From assembly GCF_902459465.1 (NCBI RefSeq), contig NC_047073.1:12582114-12646113 (forward strand): 64,000 bases of DNA, written 5' to 3'. The position numbers were made by a program, and so were the translations under genes. The DNA is from Asterias rubens (Eukaryota > Echinodermata > Asteroidea > Forcipulatida > Asteriidae). Shown here in pieces: positions 56,001 to 63,552 of the stretch. The notes beneath the pieces were generated by a model. It was not told the DNA's origin. It was given only the letters and a program-made list of their open reading frames with translations, and made no database searches. Position 1 is the stretch's first letter. The number at the start of each line of letters is the position of its first letter.

Positions 56001-56454
56001 TAAGCTGCTCAAGATTTGTGTTATTCCTGTGTCATTTTTTGATCGAAAAACAGGTCTTGTTTCTTTATAGACATTCCGAATAAGCACTTTTTTTAACAAA
56101 ACACTTATAATGTTTGAAAACAAACTCTTGCCACCATTATTAATATGCAGAATAAACAAAAATTAATACTTAGTGGTGGTTTGACACAACGACCCCAAGT
56201 TAGAGCAGCTAATTTAACAAATAGACGGACGACGTGCCTGATGATAAGGTCTAAGAAATTCGAAAATATTTTCCATGCTGCGTCCAAGCTTGTCCCCAGA
56301 CACGCGATGGCGACGGCTTAGTTTCGTATATCCTTACTCATTCTTAAAGAGTATTGAAGTTTTGTTTATTTCTTAACAGATCTACATGCGTCTGTTACCG
56401 AGTTCGAAAAATTATTTGTATGAGAACATACACCCGGAGTTTGACGACAACTAA
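28941..56454 (+). CDS. gene B: long Tie-like receptor tyrosine kinase, 6 EGF and 10 FN3
   Basis: A complete 33-exon model, 5868 coding bases, open throughout with every junction in phase: about 1955 residues against about 1124 in human Tie2. Approximate residues: signal 1-20, Ig1 21-136, Ig2 137-222, EGF1 223-267, EGF2 268-318, EGF3-6 319-494, cysteine linker 495-514, FN3 1-10 at 515-1507, TM about 1522-1543, proline-rich juxtamembrane to about 1645, kinase to about 1930, C-tail. Motifs seen are [51 protein letters not shown] and RPSF. The extra length comes from three added EGF exons and about seven added FN3 modules. The kinase half is nearly identical to gene A. It probably acts at the plasma membrane as a ligand-binding or adhesion-type receptor; the ligand cannot be inferred. 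Confidence 0.93.
29846..33541. mobile_element. 3.7-kb giant inverted repeat in gene B intron 1
   Basis: The left end GTCAGTTCAGGTAAATAATT is the exact complement of the right end ending at 33541. Arms of 1 kb or more (about 29846-30900 and 32395-33541) mirror each other. Each arm holds two tandem subunits of about 560 bp (for example 29879-30440 and 30445-30900), both with the AACTCCACCCCACCAAAA word. A third, diverged subunit lies near 31100-31250. No transposase is seen, so it is best read as a non-autonomous palindromic DNA element. Confidence 0.85.
31688..31916. mobile_element. MITE nested in the palindrome centre
   Basis: Ends of about 60 bp are inverted: GGATCGGTCAAGTTGGTCTT at left and AAGACCAACTCGACCGATCG at right, inside TTAAAAGAAACAC and GTGTTCCTTTAA. 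It is 229 bp long and non-coding. Confidence 0.8.
33862..34209 (+). CDS. gene B exon 2: N-terminal Ig-like domain (Ig1)
   Basis: 348 nt, phase 1. It is 18 nt longer than in A. A direct 15-bp repeat ACCAGCGTGACAGCT gives [11 protein letters not shown]. It ends [18 protein letters not shown] and again has no cysteine. Confidence 0.88.
35242..35617 (+). mobile_element. tRNA-derived SINE
   Basis: The head (35242-35334) is tRNA-like: GGGAGTGTCGTGGCCGAGCG opens it, TGGCCGAGCGGTTAAGAGC is a good A-box, and the ends GTGTC/GACAC can pair. The B-box is degenerate. The body includes an inverted pair CACCTTGTAAATCC/GGATTTACAAGGTG and the tail GTGCGCTATATAAGACTTCG. It is absent from gene A intron 2. Confidence 0.75.
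35881..36138 (+). CDS. gene B exon 3: second Ig-like domain (Ig2)
   Basis: 258 nt, phase 1, acceptor CATCCACAG. It shows [18 protein letters not shown] and RLIVRG. The equivalent of A 5771-6025. Confidence 0.93.
36290..36375 (+). repeat. LINE/SINE-type tail (GCGCTTTATAAATA)
   Basis: The words CCAGCGCTTTGATCTTGATG and AAAGGCGCTTTATAAATA, then GTATGT repeats, resemble the 3' tails of CR1/L2-type elements. Only the tail is present. Confidence 0.5.
36427..36779 (-). mobile_element. MITE family 1, reverse orientation
   Basis: Begins AAAGGCAGTGGACAATATTGG with the arm that is the right end of other copies, and ends CCAAAAGTGTCCAGTCCCTTTAA. It lies in gene B intron 3. Confidence 0.85.
37043..37177 (+). 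CDS. gene B exon 4: EGF-like 1
   Basis: 135 nt, phase 1. It reads [20 protein letters not shown] then PGFSGELC. The donor codon leaves A rather than G, giving Thr-Arg at the next junction. Confidence 0.93.
37596..37748 (+). CDS. gene B exon 5: EGF-like 2 ([11 protein letters not shown])
   Basis: 153 nt, phase 1. Almost the same protein as A exon 5, with [20 protein letters not shown] and [14 protein letters not shown]. Confidence 0.95.
38202..38333 (+). CDS. gene B exon 6: EGF-like 3
   Basis: 132 nt, phase 1. [20 protein letters not shown] core, TTCAG acceptor, GTACGG donor. The flanking introns match those of A exon 6. Confidence 0.93.
38432..38563 (+). CDS. gene B exon 7: EGF-like 4
   Basis: 132 nt, phase 1. 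[19 protein letters not shown] core. A duplicate of the neighbouring EGF exon, only 98 bp downstream of it; one residue shorter in the ADxASC loop and one longer at the start. Confidence 0.92.
38564..40951 (+). other. gene B intron 7 (2.4 kb)
   Basis: No exon is seen. It contains a roughly 150-bp direct repeat (39181-39330 and 40206-40352) and AT-rich unique sequence between the copies. A GTCGGACTAATACG/CGTCCGACTATTA inverted word pair lies near 40790-40845. Confidence 0.55.
39181..40352. repeat. unit bounded by 150-bp direct repeats
   Basis: Both ends share CTGTATCAACAG, TGCAAGAAGGGGA, the TTAGGAACGTACTTA word and a block from TTCCAAACAAAATCTACGC through GCCGATTTTCGCTCTG. The copies are about 1020 bp apart. 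This could be a short non-autonomous LTR-type element or a local duplication. I see no primer-binding site that would decide it. Confidence 0.6.
40952..41083 (+). CDS. gene B exon 8: EGF-like 5
   Basis: 132 nt, phase 1. Starts [10 protein letters not shown], core [20 protein letters not shown], donor GTAAGG. Its core is closer to exon 6 than to exon 7. Confidence 0.93.
41171..41302 (+). CDS. gene B exon 9: EGF-like 6
   Basis: 132 nt, phase 1. Starts [10 protein letters not shown], core [20 protein letters not shown], donor GTATTG. Confidence 0.92.
41867..41926 (+). CDS. gene B exon 10: short cysteine-bearing linker
   Basis: 60 nt, phase 1. [20 protein letters not shown], conserved with A exon 7 together with its flanking intron sequence. 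Confidence 0.78.
   Translation, partial: SNVFPMEILCYRAVRLVQY
42393..42686 (+). CDS. gene B exon 11: FN3 1
   Basis: 294 nt, phase 1. [19 protein letters not shown] and [14 protein letters not shown]. The one-to-one paralogue of A exon 8. Confidence 0.93.
43187..43495 (+). CDS. gene B exon 12: FN3 2 (type a)
   Basis: 309 nt, phase 1. [40 protein letters not shown] and [17 protein letters not shown]. The intact version of the damaged A exon 9. Confidence 0.93.
43555..43972 (+). mobile_element. LINE (endonuclease-RT type) C-terminal remnant
   Basis: The frame reads [39 protein letters not shown] and [20 protein letters not shown]. This matches the end of the common YGSETW...LDGCYTRMLR...RRLRLAGH family of marine invertebrate retrotransposons. 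A frameshift near 43850 moves the rest ([20 protein letters not shown]) to the next frame. It lies in gene B intron 12. Confidence 0.82.
43978..44017 (+). repeat. (GA)n and poly(G) tract
   Basis: GAGAGAGAGAGAC is followed by about 17 guanines. It follows the LINE remnant and may be part of its degenerate tail. Confidence 0.8.
44188..44472 (+). CDS. gene B exon 13: FN3 3 (type b)
   Basis: 285 nt, phase 1. [20 protein letters not shown] and [17 protein letters not shown]. The PCG..GG.ITEY core groups it with exons 14, 16 and 19. Confidence 0.92.
44954..45250 (+). CDS. gene B exon 14: FN3 4 (type b)
   Basis: 297 nt, phase 1. [20 protein letters not shown] and [20 protein letters not shown]. 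Very close to exon 16 ([11 protein letters not shown]). Confidence 0.92.
45534..45848 (+). CDS. gene B exon 15: FN3 5 (type a)
   Basis: 315 nt, phase 1. [40 protein letters not shown] and [18 protein letters not shown] duplicate of exon 12. The intron after it carries the block that in A follows the truncated exon 9. Confidence 0.93.
46365..46640 (+). CDS. gene B exon 16: FN3 6 (type b)
   Basis: 276 nt from the AAG acceptor, or 273 nt if the adjacent CAG (46365-46367) is used. AAGCAG is a NAGNAG tandem acceptor and both choices keep phase 1. It shows [20 protein letters not shown] and [17 protein letters not shown]. Confidence 0.9.
47050..47176 (+). CDS. gene B exon 17: FN3 7, first half
   Basis: 127 nt, phase 1 in and 2 out, donor [26 protein letters not shown] and EYQLTNR. 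A split type-a FN3. Confidence 0.88.
47585..47680 (+). repeat. LINE/SINE-type tail (TATATAGCGCTT)
   Basis: TAATAATAATAATATT is followed by TTTATATAGCGCTTCACAC and CCTCGAAGCGCTTTTAATAC. This repeat tail is frequent in marine invertebrate genomes. It is in gene B intron 17. Confidence 0.6.
47798..47973 (+). CDS. gene B exon 18: FN3 7, second half
   Basis: 176 nt, phase 2 in and 1 out. [15 protein letters not shown], then [19 protein letters not shown]. It completes the type-a FN3 begun at 47050 (R/DQC lines up with LEQC of the others). Confidence 0.9.
48383..48670 (+). CDS. gene B exon 19: FN3 8 (type b)
   Basis: 288 nt, phase 1. [40 protein letters not shown] and [19 protein letters not shown]. 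Confidence 0.92.
49084..49322 (+). CDS. gene B exon 20: FN3 9, first half (type c)
   Basis: 239 nt, phase 1 in and 0 out. [33 protein letters not shown] and ISYSVQ. Duplicated as exon 22. Confidence 0.92.
49391..49772 (+). mobile_element. MITE family 1
   Basis: Left end ACTGGACACTCATGG, central GAGACCTCAATTCTAATTCT, right end CCAATAGTGTCCACTGCCTTT. It lies in gene B intron 20. Confidence 0.82.
50137..50373 (-). mobile_element. MITE family 1, diverged, reverse orientation
   Basis: Starts AAAGGCACCGGACAATATTGG and keeps AGATACACCAAGTGAGGATA near the other end. The middle is shortened and diverged. It is the second MITE of the same family in this intron. Confidence 0.7.
50562..50631 (+). CDS. 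gene B exon 21: FN3 9, second half
   Basis: 70 nt, phase 0 in and 1 out. [14 protein letters not shown], the FN3 G-strand pattern. The donor GTTACA is weak, but the frame requires it. Confidence 0.85.
50948..51180 (+). CDS. gene B exon 22: FN3 10, first half (type c)
   Basis: 233 nt, phase 1 in and 0 out. [33 protein letters not shown] and VSYSFQ. A duplicate of exon 20. Confidence 0.92.
51295..51367 (+). repeat. partial duplicate of exon 22 3' end
   Basis: CAGACTGACCTTCAAACAAG through TATTCATTCCAGGTA and AGTGCCAAGTTAACC repeats 51118-51195 with a short deletion and an in-frame stop (TAA). It is a pseudo-exon scar in intron 22. Confidence 0.85.
51440..51509 (+). CDS. gene B exon 23: FN3 10, second half
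   Basis: 70 nt, phase 0 in and 1 out. [20 protein letters not shown], parallel to exon 21. Confidence 0.88.
51709..51890 (+). CDS. gene B exon 24: transmembrane helix
   Basis: 182 nt. [20 protein letters not shown] then TRRRSKRRR. The start of the strongly A-like half of the gene. Confidence 0.94.
52133..52514 (+). CDS. gene B exon 25: juxtamembrane and kinase N-lobe start
   Basis: 382 nt. [18 protein letters not shown], a Pro-Ser/Pro-Ala repeat, PTYEDVGLP, then [19 protein letters not shown] and AAIKKLK. It is 12 nt shorter than A through repeat length differences. Confidence 0.94.
52857..52967 (+). CDS. gene B exon 26: kinase alpha-C
   Basis: 111 nt. [10 protein letters not shown] and [17 protein letters not shown]. 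The acceptor is preceded by A-rich sequence (AAAAAAATCAG), weaker than in A. Confidence 0.92.
52997..53321 (+). mobile_element. MITE family 1, right end lost
   Basis: Orthologous to the insertion at 17490-17873 in A. Sequence stops matching after GTGACCAAGTCAG and the terminal arm is gone. The same breakpoint sequence reappears at 61081-61135. Confidence 0.82.
53454..53620 (+). CDS. gene B exon 27: hinge to alpha-E (GC donor)
   Basis: 167 nt. [20 protein letters not shown] and [19 protein letters not shown]. The donor is GCAAGT as in A exon 18. Confidence 0.92.
54241..54354 (+). CDS. gene B exon 28: catalytic loop and DFG
   Basis: 114 nt. [17 protein letters not shown] and [19 protein letters not shown]. 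Canonical in every catalytic position. Confidence 0.95.
54626..54696 (+). CDS. gene B exon 29: activation segment end
   Basis: 71 nt. [13 protein letters not shown] and QTYTSKSDV, the same protein as A exon 20. Confidence 0.93.
54849..54889 (+). CDS. gene B exon 30: kinase alpha-F
   Basis: A 41-nt micro-exon giving [13 protein letters not shown], identical to A. Confidence 0.93.
55068..55164 (+). CDS. gene B exon 31: kinase C-lobe
   Basis: 97 nt. [22 protein letters not shown] replaces PF of gene A. Confidence 0.93.
55630..55735 (+). CDS. gene B exon 32: kinase end
   Basis: 106 nt. [20 protein letters not shown], the same as A. Confidence 0.94.
56380..56454 (+). CDS. gene B exon 33: C-tail and stop
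   Basis: 75 nt with [20 protein letters not shown]; Asn replaces the His of A. The YENI site is kept. Confidence 0.94.
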   Translation: MYMRLLPSSKNYLYENIHPEFDDN

Positions 56455-56939
56455 CTTGGTGTTTTCAAATCGTATGTGAACCCATCTTGGTACAAGTCGA
56501 ACCGATATTTTTGTTTTAACGCTGGCGTATAACACTCGCATTTGTGGAGGTACTGATGTGTCGTAACATAGTTTTGCTCATACTATTCAATGTAACTTGT
56601 TAACCTCGTGTACTTAAACAAATACATAGCTGTATAGGTAAAAGGAAAAGGATCAGATAATGTAATTTAGGCAAAAGCACATGGATAATCCTTTTTGTTG
56701 TATCATATGTATAGAAATGTGACCGTTTCATGGTTATCCGCCTGAATCCACTAGAAGCTTTTTATACGAAAAATTTAGCTGGTTATAAATCAACAAAAAT
56801 ATAAACTGTGAACTTAAAAGTGATTTTAAATGGACACATGTAAGGCTTTATGTATGTATGTTATAGCTGGTAGTGTCTTGATCGTTTTTCAGGTGGTAGT
56901 TTATCTCGGTAGTTTGATTGTCAGTGCGTGCTTTCGCTA

Positions 56940-57345
56940 TACTGTTTTAACTTGGTTTGTGGGTCTTCGTTGCTCATCGAATTATAAAATGTTGTTAAGG
57001 ACACAATCGAGTGAGACGTGGACATGAACGCTCGATTTAAAAACACGTGGTCGTGGTCGGGCGGAAAAAGACCAAGTTACTACTGTTTATTTCCATTAAT
57101 GAGTGCCACCTCGTAATAATGAGCGTTATAATTCTAGCGAAAAATGCATAACCTTTGTCATGATTTCCAATTCGTGTCAAGTCCGGTTCGCGAATGGATT
57201 TTGCAGACGTATGCGTATTGATGTGTTTACATTGCGTTGCGTCTAAACAAGTGCCAAGGGTAATAATTGTGCCACCCGTATTTTAATATACTTTATCTCA
57301 GCATCTCAACATGTCCATATCGTACTTTTAGTCATGGCCTCATGA
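56940..57345. other. 400-bp segment absent from the A-B copy
   Basis: Between GTGCGTGCTTTCG and TGGCCTCATGAACTCC the A-B copy has only a few bases (21770-21790), while B-C has about 400. No inverted ends or target duplication were recognised. It could be an insertion here or a deletion in A-B. Confidence 0.65.
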
Positions 57346-58263
57346 ACTCCTCTTTACCAATCAAAATGGTTGAACTGTTCTGCTGGGTCTTTTTGAATTT
57401 AATGTGACGCACGGTTTATTACAAAAACACATTCTTTTAATAATACGATTGGAAGTTTAAACATCTAAACTCGAAAGTACTTACTAGATCCATTGTTTGT
57501 CGTACTAAATCTACTTTTAATTGGGAAACCCCACCAGATCGTTAGAGGCCCACACATCAACAAGTACTATAACTTTAACTTGAACATCGGTATGTTTCAA
57601 TCATTTTATCACCAAGAAACCTAACATTAAAGTTATGGTAAACAATTTTTGTTGTCATGTACGCAATCAGGATTACATCTAATCCTGTATGTTTATGTTG
57701 AAGTTCTGGATCAAGGAATATCCTATAGGGAGAAACTTAATGTGGGTAAATTTATATTACTGAGCTATATAATGGTTCCATGTCGTTCATTTTCTTAACA
57801 TTATGTAGTTTGTCATCCTTCTTGTTGACGGTCAATCCTTTCCCTGGTATGTTTGGTATGTTCCTCGTGTTATTATTCTACATGGACAGGTATTTAACTA
57901 GTGGTTTTTCTTTTTTTCTTCTTTTTTGCATCGCTCAGAGTATTCTCTTATATAATATACTGAACTAGGATTGAAATATTGTTTAAATAATTCCACATTC
58001 AAGTACTGCTATTTTTGTCATAGTGACTGTATACATAGACATAAGAAAAACCATTGCTGATACTATTGGTTGGTTTCATATATTTAACTCATGGCTTTTA
58101 TCAATACATACACTTAAAAGAGTCGGGTTGGTGATTACGATGAAGTTCAAACTATGTCCTTGTCAATATTGTTGCATTCGAAAGTTCGTTAACAATAATA
58201 ACACTTATAGTGCGCCGGTATCCACCACAGGTGATGCTCATGGTGCAAGGAAGAAACACAAAA

Positions 58264-58421
58264 TTAATGAAAAGCAGCTGTGAGAAATTGGGTTTTGAGG
58301 GCCTCTTTGAACTTATGAATAAAATACATGTTACGGATATTAAGAGGCAGATTATTCCAAAGTAGAGGTCCAGCATGGTATTTAACAAGTCAGATTCCCT
58401 TGCTACGGAACCCAAAAAGGG
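58264..58421 (-). mobile_element. LINE-like 3' remnant (duplicate)
   Basis: The same remnant as 22703-22860, carried along in the block duplication. Confidence 0.55.
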
Positions 58422-59884
58422 ACATGTAGCACAAACATTGGCAACAAATACTGAAACAAAATAATGAGAAAACGAAATTACAATCAATGTATTACGATTT
58501 CATAAATACGGAACAGTATTTCGAGAGAACGCTTTAACATTTCGAGGTAACAATATGCAAGGGAATAATGTTTACACGTTTGTTTACCATTTCAAATTTA
58601 TCTGGTTACCTGTCCCCTTGGGGGATACGTACCTAGTGCCTTGTTACGACAAGAACAGTACAATATTTAAGACCAAAGCATGAATCAGTGTAGACAATTC
58701 ATTGGCATTGTTAAAGTTTAACATCATCAATTCAAAACAAGTGCACTTTTGAGGAACTACATCATTATTGCCCAACGTAATATCTGCTCTAGGCCTGGTT
58801 AAACTGTTTGAAGCAAAATAAACAGCTGACAGTTATAAAAAGAAAACAACTTTGGGTATTTAAATTTTTGTTTCCGGTCAATGATATGTTTATAATTTTA
58901 GTTTCCCCCCCCCCCCAGTCGCAAGGTAGCTGTCCAAGCCATGAAGGCCTTGGCAAATGGGTATACCTCGTATGCAGAAAATGTCCGTGTCCGTTATTGG
59001 TCCAAGAATAATTCTAGCGATCCCATGACAAGAAATCTTGCAGTATGCTTCTGGTTATTTATGGATACACATTACATTAAATACAAATTAGAAAGAAAAA
59101 AAACAGAGTACATGTATTAATTCGAGGTTCCGATTGGGATGACTGTGAATATTATTCAGGCAATTAAGAAACATAACATGCTTGGTAATTTCAGCTATGT
59201 TTATTTTGGGGGAGCAGATTAGGTCCCCTATGAAGACTTTGATATTGAAACTGTTGACCTGAGTTCTCACTTGGGACACAGAGTCCCAAAGGGGTGGCCA
59301 GAAAACCTTTGAAACTGGTTTGACAGGAAAATCTGTAATCCCAGGAATTCTGTCTCCGAAAACTGCGCATAAACTTCTTCCGATAGCGCCCTCTGTTGAA
59401 CCATATTAAATCAATGCTAAATAAGTTTATATAGGGGACAACGATAGAGGGAAATACTTCTCTAGTACACCGGTGTGAGATGCAATTGTGTCCGCCACGC
59501 AATACTGTCCGATCCAGACACTTTTGCAAATGCAATCGTGTCCGGGCTATGCAAAAACCGTGCGCGCTAACAACCACGAGGTCTCCGTCCCCGAAATACC
59601 ACTAAACACAAAAAAGCATACCAAACACCAACAGTGTTCCAAAAACACATTGTGTTTCACAGCAAGACTCCAAAAGCACCAAAGTGCGCTCGCGTAAGCG
59701 AGTGTGCATGCACTGGACCTACGTAATGCAGCATGAATATGCACTTATTTTATGATTGCAGCGAATACCCATGCAATGGCCGAACATTTCCCATGTCATT
59801 CATTACATGCACTTAGCATGTAAACAAAAAATGACGAACACGGTTCCGTCGACCAAGGGCGTTTAATTGAATGTCAGACAACAC

Positions 59885-60057
59885 CGTCGAGTTGTCCACG
59901 GATGAGTTGTCCAAACGGACGAGTTGTCCGACGGACGAGTTGTCCGACGGACGAATGGTCCGACGGACGAGTTGTCCGACGGACGAGTTGTCCGACGGAC
60001 GAGTTGTCTGACGGACGAGTTGTCCGACGGACGAGTTGTCCGACGGACGAGTTGTCT
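59885..60057. repeat. 16-bp tandem repeat, 11 units
   Basis: GACGGACGAGTTGTCC units, nine of them close to consensus and one with GAATGG instead of GAGTTG. Six units more than at 24208-24283. Confidence 0.88.
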
Positions 60058-60828
60058 GGTCTTCGTTTAATTTCTTACAAGGACAACTTTGCACGGGGCG
60101 GACACAACTGCATATGCAAATGTGTCCGGGCAGACACAATTGCATTATGCAGCAGCGTCCGGACGGACACGATTGCATATGCAAAACCGTCCGGTGGACA
60201 TTATTGCATATGCAATAATGCATCCGTATAGTATTGCATATAATAGGACATAATTGCATGCCCTTTTCGCTTTAAATGAAGAGCGAAAAAACTGTGTTAA
60301 TATTCAAGATCACACAAAATCCAAAGTATATGATAACCGTTTATACTGAAACGCCCAATTTCGATGTCACTTCTTTTTTTTTGCCAAGTATCGCCATAAA
60401 AACTAGTGGGCATTTGTGTGTGTTTTTATGCAAAGCCAAGGTTTCGAAGGCTTTTTTTTTGCCAAGTACCGCCATAAACATTCAGTGGGCATTTGTGTGT
60501 GTTTTTTTGCAAAGCCAAGATTCCCAAGCGATTGGGTATTATCTCTTTTGACGTGCCAACTTTACATTATGCCTGACTATACTAAATCCACTGTTCAATT
60601 AAAGACCTTTCAAAACACAATTTTTCAGTGAACACCAACAACTCTGTTACATCGAGCAAATTATACTCAACAACAAATCACTCCATTCAGAAATTACCCG
60701 AATGATCAACCAATCGTGTGTGCGTGTATGTGTTTTTCACTGCGTTTAGTCTTTGACTAAATTTGACTGCCGTTTGTGGTCAAACCCAATCGGGTGACCC
60801 TATGATGGGTTTCTTCACTAGTGATTAA

Positions 60829-61421
60829 ATACACTGGACACTATTGATAATTTTTTAAGACTAGTCTCCACAGTTGGTGTATCTCAACATTATGCAGAAA
60901 AGTTAAACCTGTACAAAATTTGAGCTCGATCGGTCGTCGAACTAGCGAGATAATAGTAAAAGCTAAACACACCTTTGTCGCACCACGGTCTAAATCTGAG
61001 ATCTCGAAATCAAGTTCGTGGAAAATTACTTCTTTCTCGAAAACTACGTCACTTCAGAGGGAGCTGTTTCTCACAATGTTTCATACTATCAACAGCTCTC
61101 CATTACTCGTGACCAAGTCAGTCAAGATAAAAAAACAAACAAAAAAAACAAGGAACGTTCTTCACGTTAATAACAAAAACACTTCAGAAATTGCATTGCA
61201 ATAAGCGTTTGACCAAATACAACCTGTAGAATTGCTTGAAATTTGAATTTGTAATCTCAATGTTTGTTTAAGGTATATTGTACGTAGCTATGGAGTTTGT
61301 ATCCAACGGAGAGTTTCTCACAATGTTTTATACTATCAACCTCTCCCTATTACTCGTCACCACGAAAGATTTTATGATTATAATTATTTTGAGTAATTAC
61401 CAAAATTTTTCACTGCCTTTA
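60829..61421 (+). mobile_element. MITE family 1 interrupted by kinase-gene sequence
   Basis: 60829-61080 matches the left part and 61311-61421 the right part of the copy at 26221-26568. Between them lies sequence from the kinase intron and exon of gene B. Confidence 0.85.
61081..61310 (+). pseudogene. captured fragment of kinase intron 26 and exon 27 start
   Basis: 61081-61272 matches about 53272-53453 of gene B, including GTGACCAAGTCAGTCAAGAT, the CGTTAATAACAAAAA word and the TTTGTTTAAG acceptor. 61273-61309 then reads GTATATTGTACGTAGCTATG and on into GTATCCAACGGAG, the first 12 or so codons of exon 27, before returning to MITE sequence. It is isolated from any kinase frame and cannot be functional on its own. 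Confidence 0.88.
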
Positions 61422-61479
61422 AACTATTGCATTCAGGATAATTAACTTAATGCAATTTTATGTTAAATTATGTTAAATT

Positions 61480-61565
61480 AACTTAATGTTTTATATATAA
61501 GTTGTGATACACGAAGTGTGGGACTTGGACAATACTGTTTACCGAAAGTGTATAATGGCTTTAAG
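61480..61565. mobile_element. MITE family 2, tail only
   Basis: Keeps TTGTGATACACGAAGTGTGG and the end CCGAAAGTGTATAATGGCTT. The rest, present at 26670-26935, is deleted. Confidence 0.65.
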
Positions 61566-63491
61566 TGACTGGTAACTTTCCCTTGAGTTTCCATGACCGT
61601 AGTTCCTATCGTTGTGCGTGAAGATGCAGGGTCTCTTCAACTCGTTTTTGTTTCAAGACAAATGTTGACAAAATGGTTATGCATTCTAAATATTGTCCGT
61701 GTGTACTTTGAATGTGTTCGTAGCGCCAATAAATTATAAAGTCATATGGGTATCATTTGATATGAAATATTGTCTTGATCGGACAACAATTAGCTTGAGA
61801 ACTTTATGTTTACTTTGAATATTCAACCTTTTGGTTGTTCGTTGTGATTTTTGAGTGGTCTGGATGAAAATTTGGCAAGAATTAAACTTGATAGTTCCTC
61901 TTATTAGCTAAACAGGAAATACAGATGTTTATCGCAAACTGATTTGGGGGAAAAACTGTTTTACAACGGTTCTCAAAAGTTATTATTGTATGCAATCATT
62001 TTGTGTGTTGTGTTCTTACGTTTCCTTGTACAGTATTGGTAAGGGTTTTTAAAGTAAGGATCATTTATCTGCAACCATAATCGGGTTGGATTCATTATAA
62101 AATAAATAATTTATAAATTACATCACGTAATCCTTTAAACCAATAATGATTTGATTTTTTTTAAAGTAAAAAGCTAAATATAAAAAAAAAAACAGTATAG
62201 TAAAAAACGACAAACACCAAACATCGTTATTGATAAGGATAACACATGGTTAATATGAACTGACAGCTCTACATATTGCCTAACCATCCACGAAGACAAT
62301 GGGAAAACTGAAACCTTTGCATATTCTTGTTATATCTTCATTTTTTGTTGTATGCCTCCTGGCCCATACAATGGATGCAATACACAGTTTTACTGTTTCC
62401 TTCTTGAAGTATAAATTTGATCAAACTAAACATGAGCTTCAATTCTAAAGTTAAAACGTCAGCAATGTTGAAACAGTGTTAACGCGTAAATACACAACGA
62501 GTTGAAATGTCACTAATTTGTTCCTCTTCTTTCCCTTTGGATTCGTAAGATTTTATGATTTATTTAATCACCACCATATTATTAATATTTAAAGTAATAG
62601 CATATCTTGTAGGCTTTATGAAGACATGGTTATGTTTTGTTTTGTTCGCTACCCTATAACTGCGCGGTGTCCACTACGATTTGCATGATTTTTTTTCAAT
62701 TCGGCCTTGCGATCTTTACATTCTCAGATGGGCTTGGGTCGACCTCCCTTTTTGACAAGGAATATGATGTCAGGTATGTCACACAACGTTTGATTTAAAA
62801 ACAATATTGAGATTTCATAATATTTCATAATAATAATACATGATCGGTCGAGATTTGAGAGTTTAATAGAGACATACATGCATTTCCAAGTGCAAGTTGT
62901 ATTAAACTTTATTAACGGCAATCAATAGAAACCATGTCAAGTCTTACTCCTTGTCAAAAGACAAATTAGTTTTTCATTTCTCTTGTAAAATGTCTTCCCG
63001 TATTCCCCGCTCGCTTTACTGTAAATAATAAAGCCGATTTTTATTCTGGATTGGAGGCAACAATTTGTAACAAAAGTGTATTCCGTTTGTGCTAAATAAA
63101 CGTTTGCATGCGTATCCAAGTACAAATCTGGCTCAATATCTTAGCTAGACTAATTAAGGAAACATGATATTGTAATGATGTTTAATTCAAAAGAAACATT
63201 TCCGGAATTAATGTTTTGATAACATCTTTTAAAAAGAGCAACAGACACCAGGATTTCCTGCCCTTTTCTCCAAGGAGGAACTATCCAAGTTGTTTAACAA
63301 CGATTAAGCAAATTTGGCAGACGGTCAACTTCAACAATCTTCATCTTAAAAAACAATAATTATCCTCCATTGGTCAACAATAAATTGCATAAGTTCCTTA
63401 TTCAATTGTATGAGTAATATCAATGATGTTCCTTCTCAGAGTGGATTACAATAGGCAAGAGGGAGCAGTCAGTGTCGTCTTACAGACAGTC

Positions 63492-63552
63492 ATGGCGGGA
63501 CAACTTCATGTGAAACTCAAGCTGCTTTTCATATTGTTAGGAGTGTTTGAAG
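63492..63552 (+). CDS. gene C exon 1: third Tie-like receptor gene (partial, runs off window)
   Basis: 61 nt, starts [19 protein letters not shown], donor GTATAG in phase 1. Its upstream 1.5 kb and the leader acceptor match gene B closely. Only this exon lies in the window; the Ig1 exon is expected beyond 64000. Confidence 0.85.

Larger units (their letters stand above)
56455..63491. other. B-C intergenic region
   Basis: A duplicate of 21263-28940 with no convincing gene. It differs by a unique segment at about 56940-57340, an 11-unit version of the 16-bp array, no foldback element (empty site at 60639), a MITE carrying a kinase-gene fragment (61081-61310), and loss of most of MITE family 2. 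It ends with the upstream region of gene C. Confidence 0.72.

Noticed and set aside
59813-60259. A 148-codon minus-strand frame with TTRPSDNSSVGQLVR repeats
   Set aside because: A direct product of the 16-bp tandem array (three units make 48 bp, in frame), present in both strands; no start or family support.
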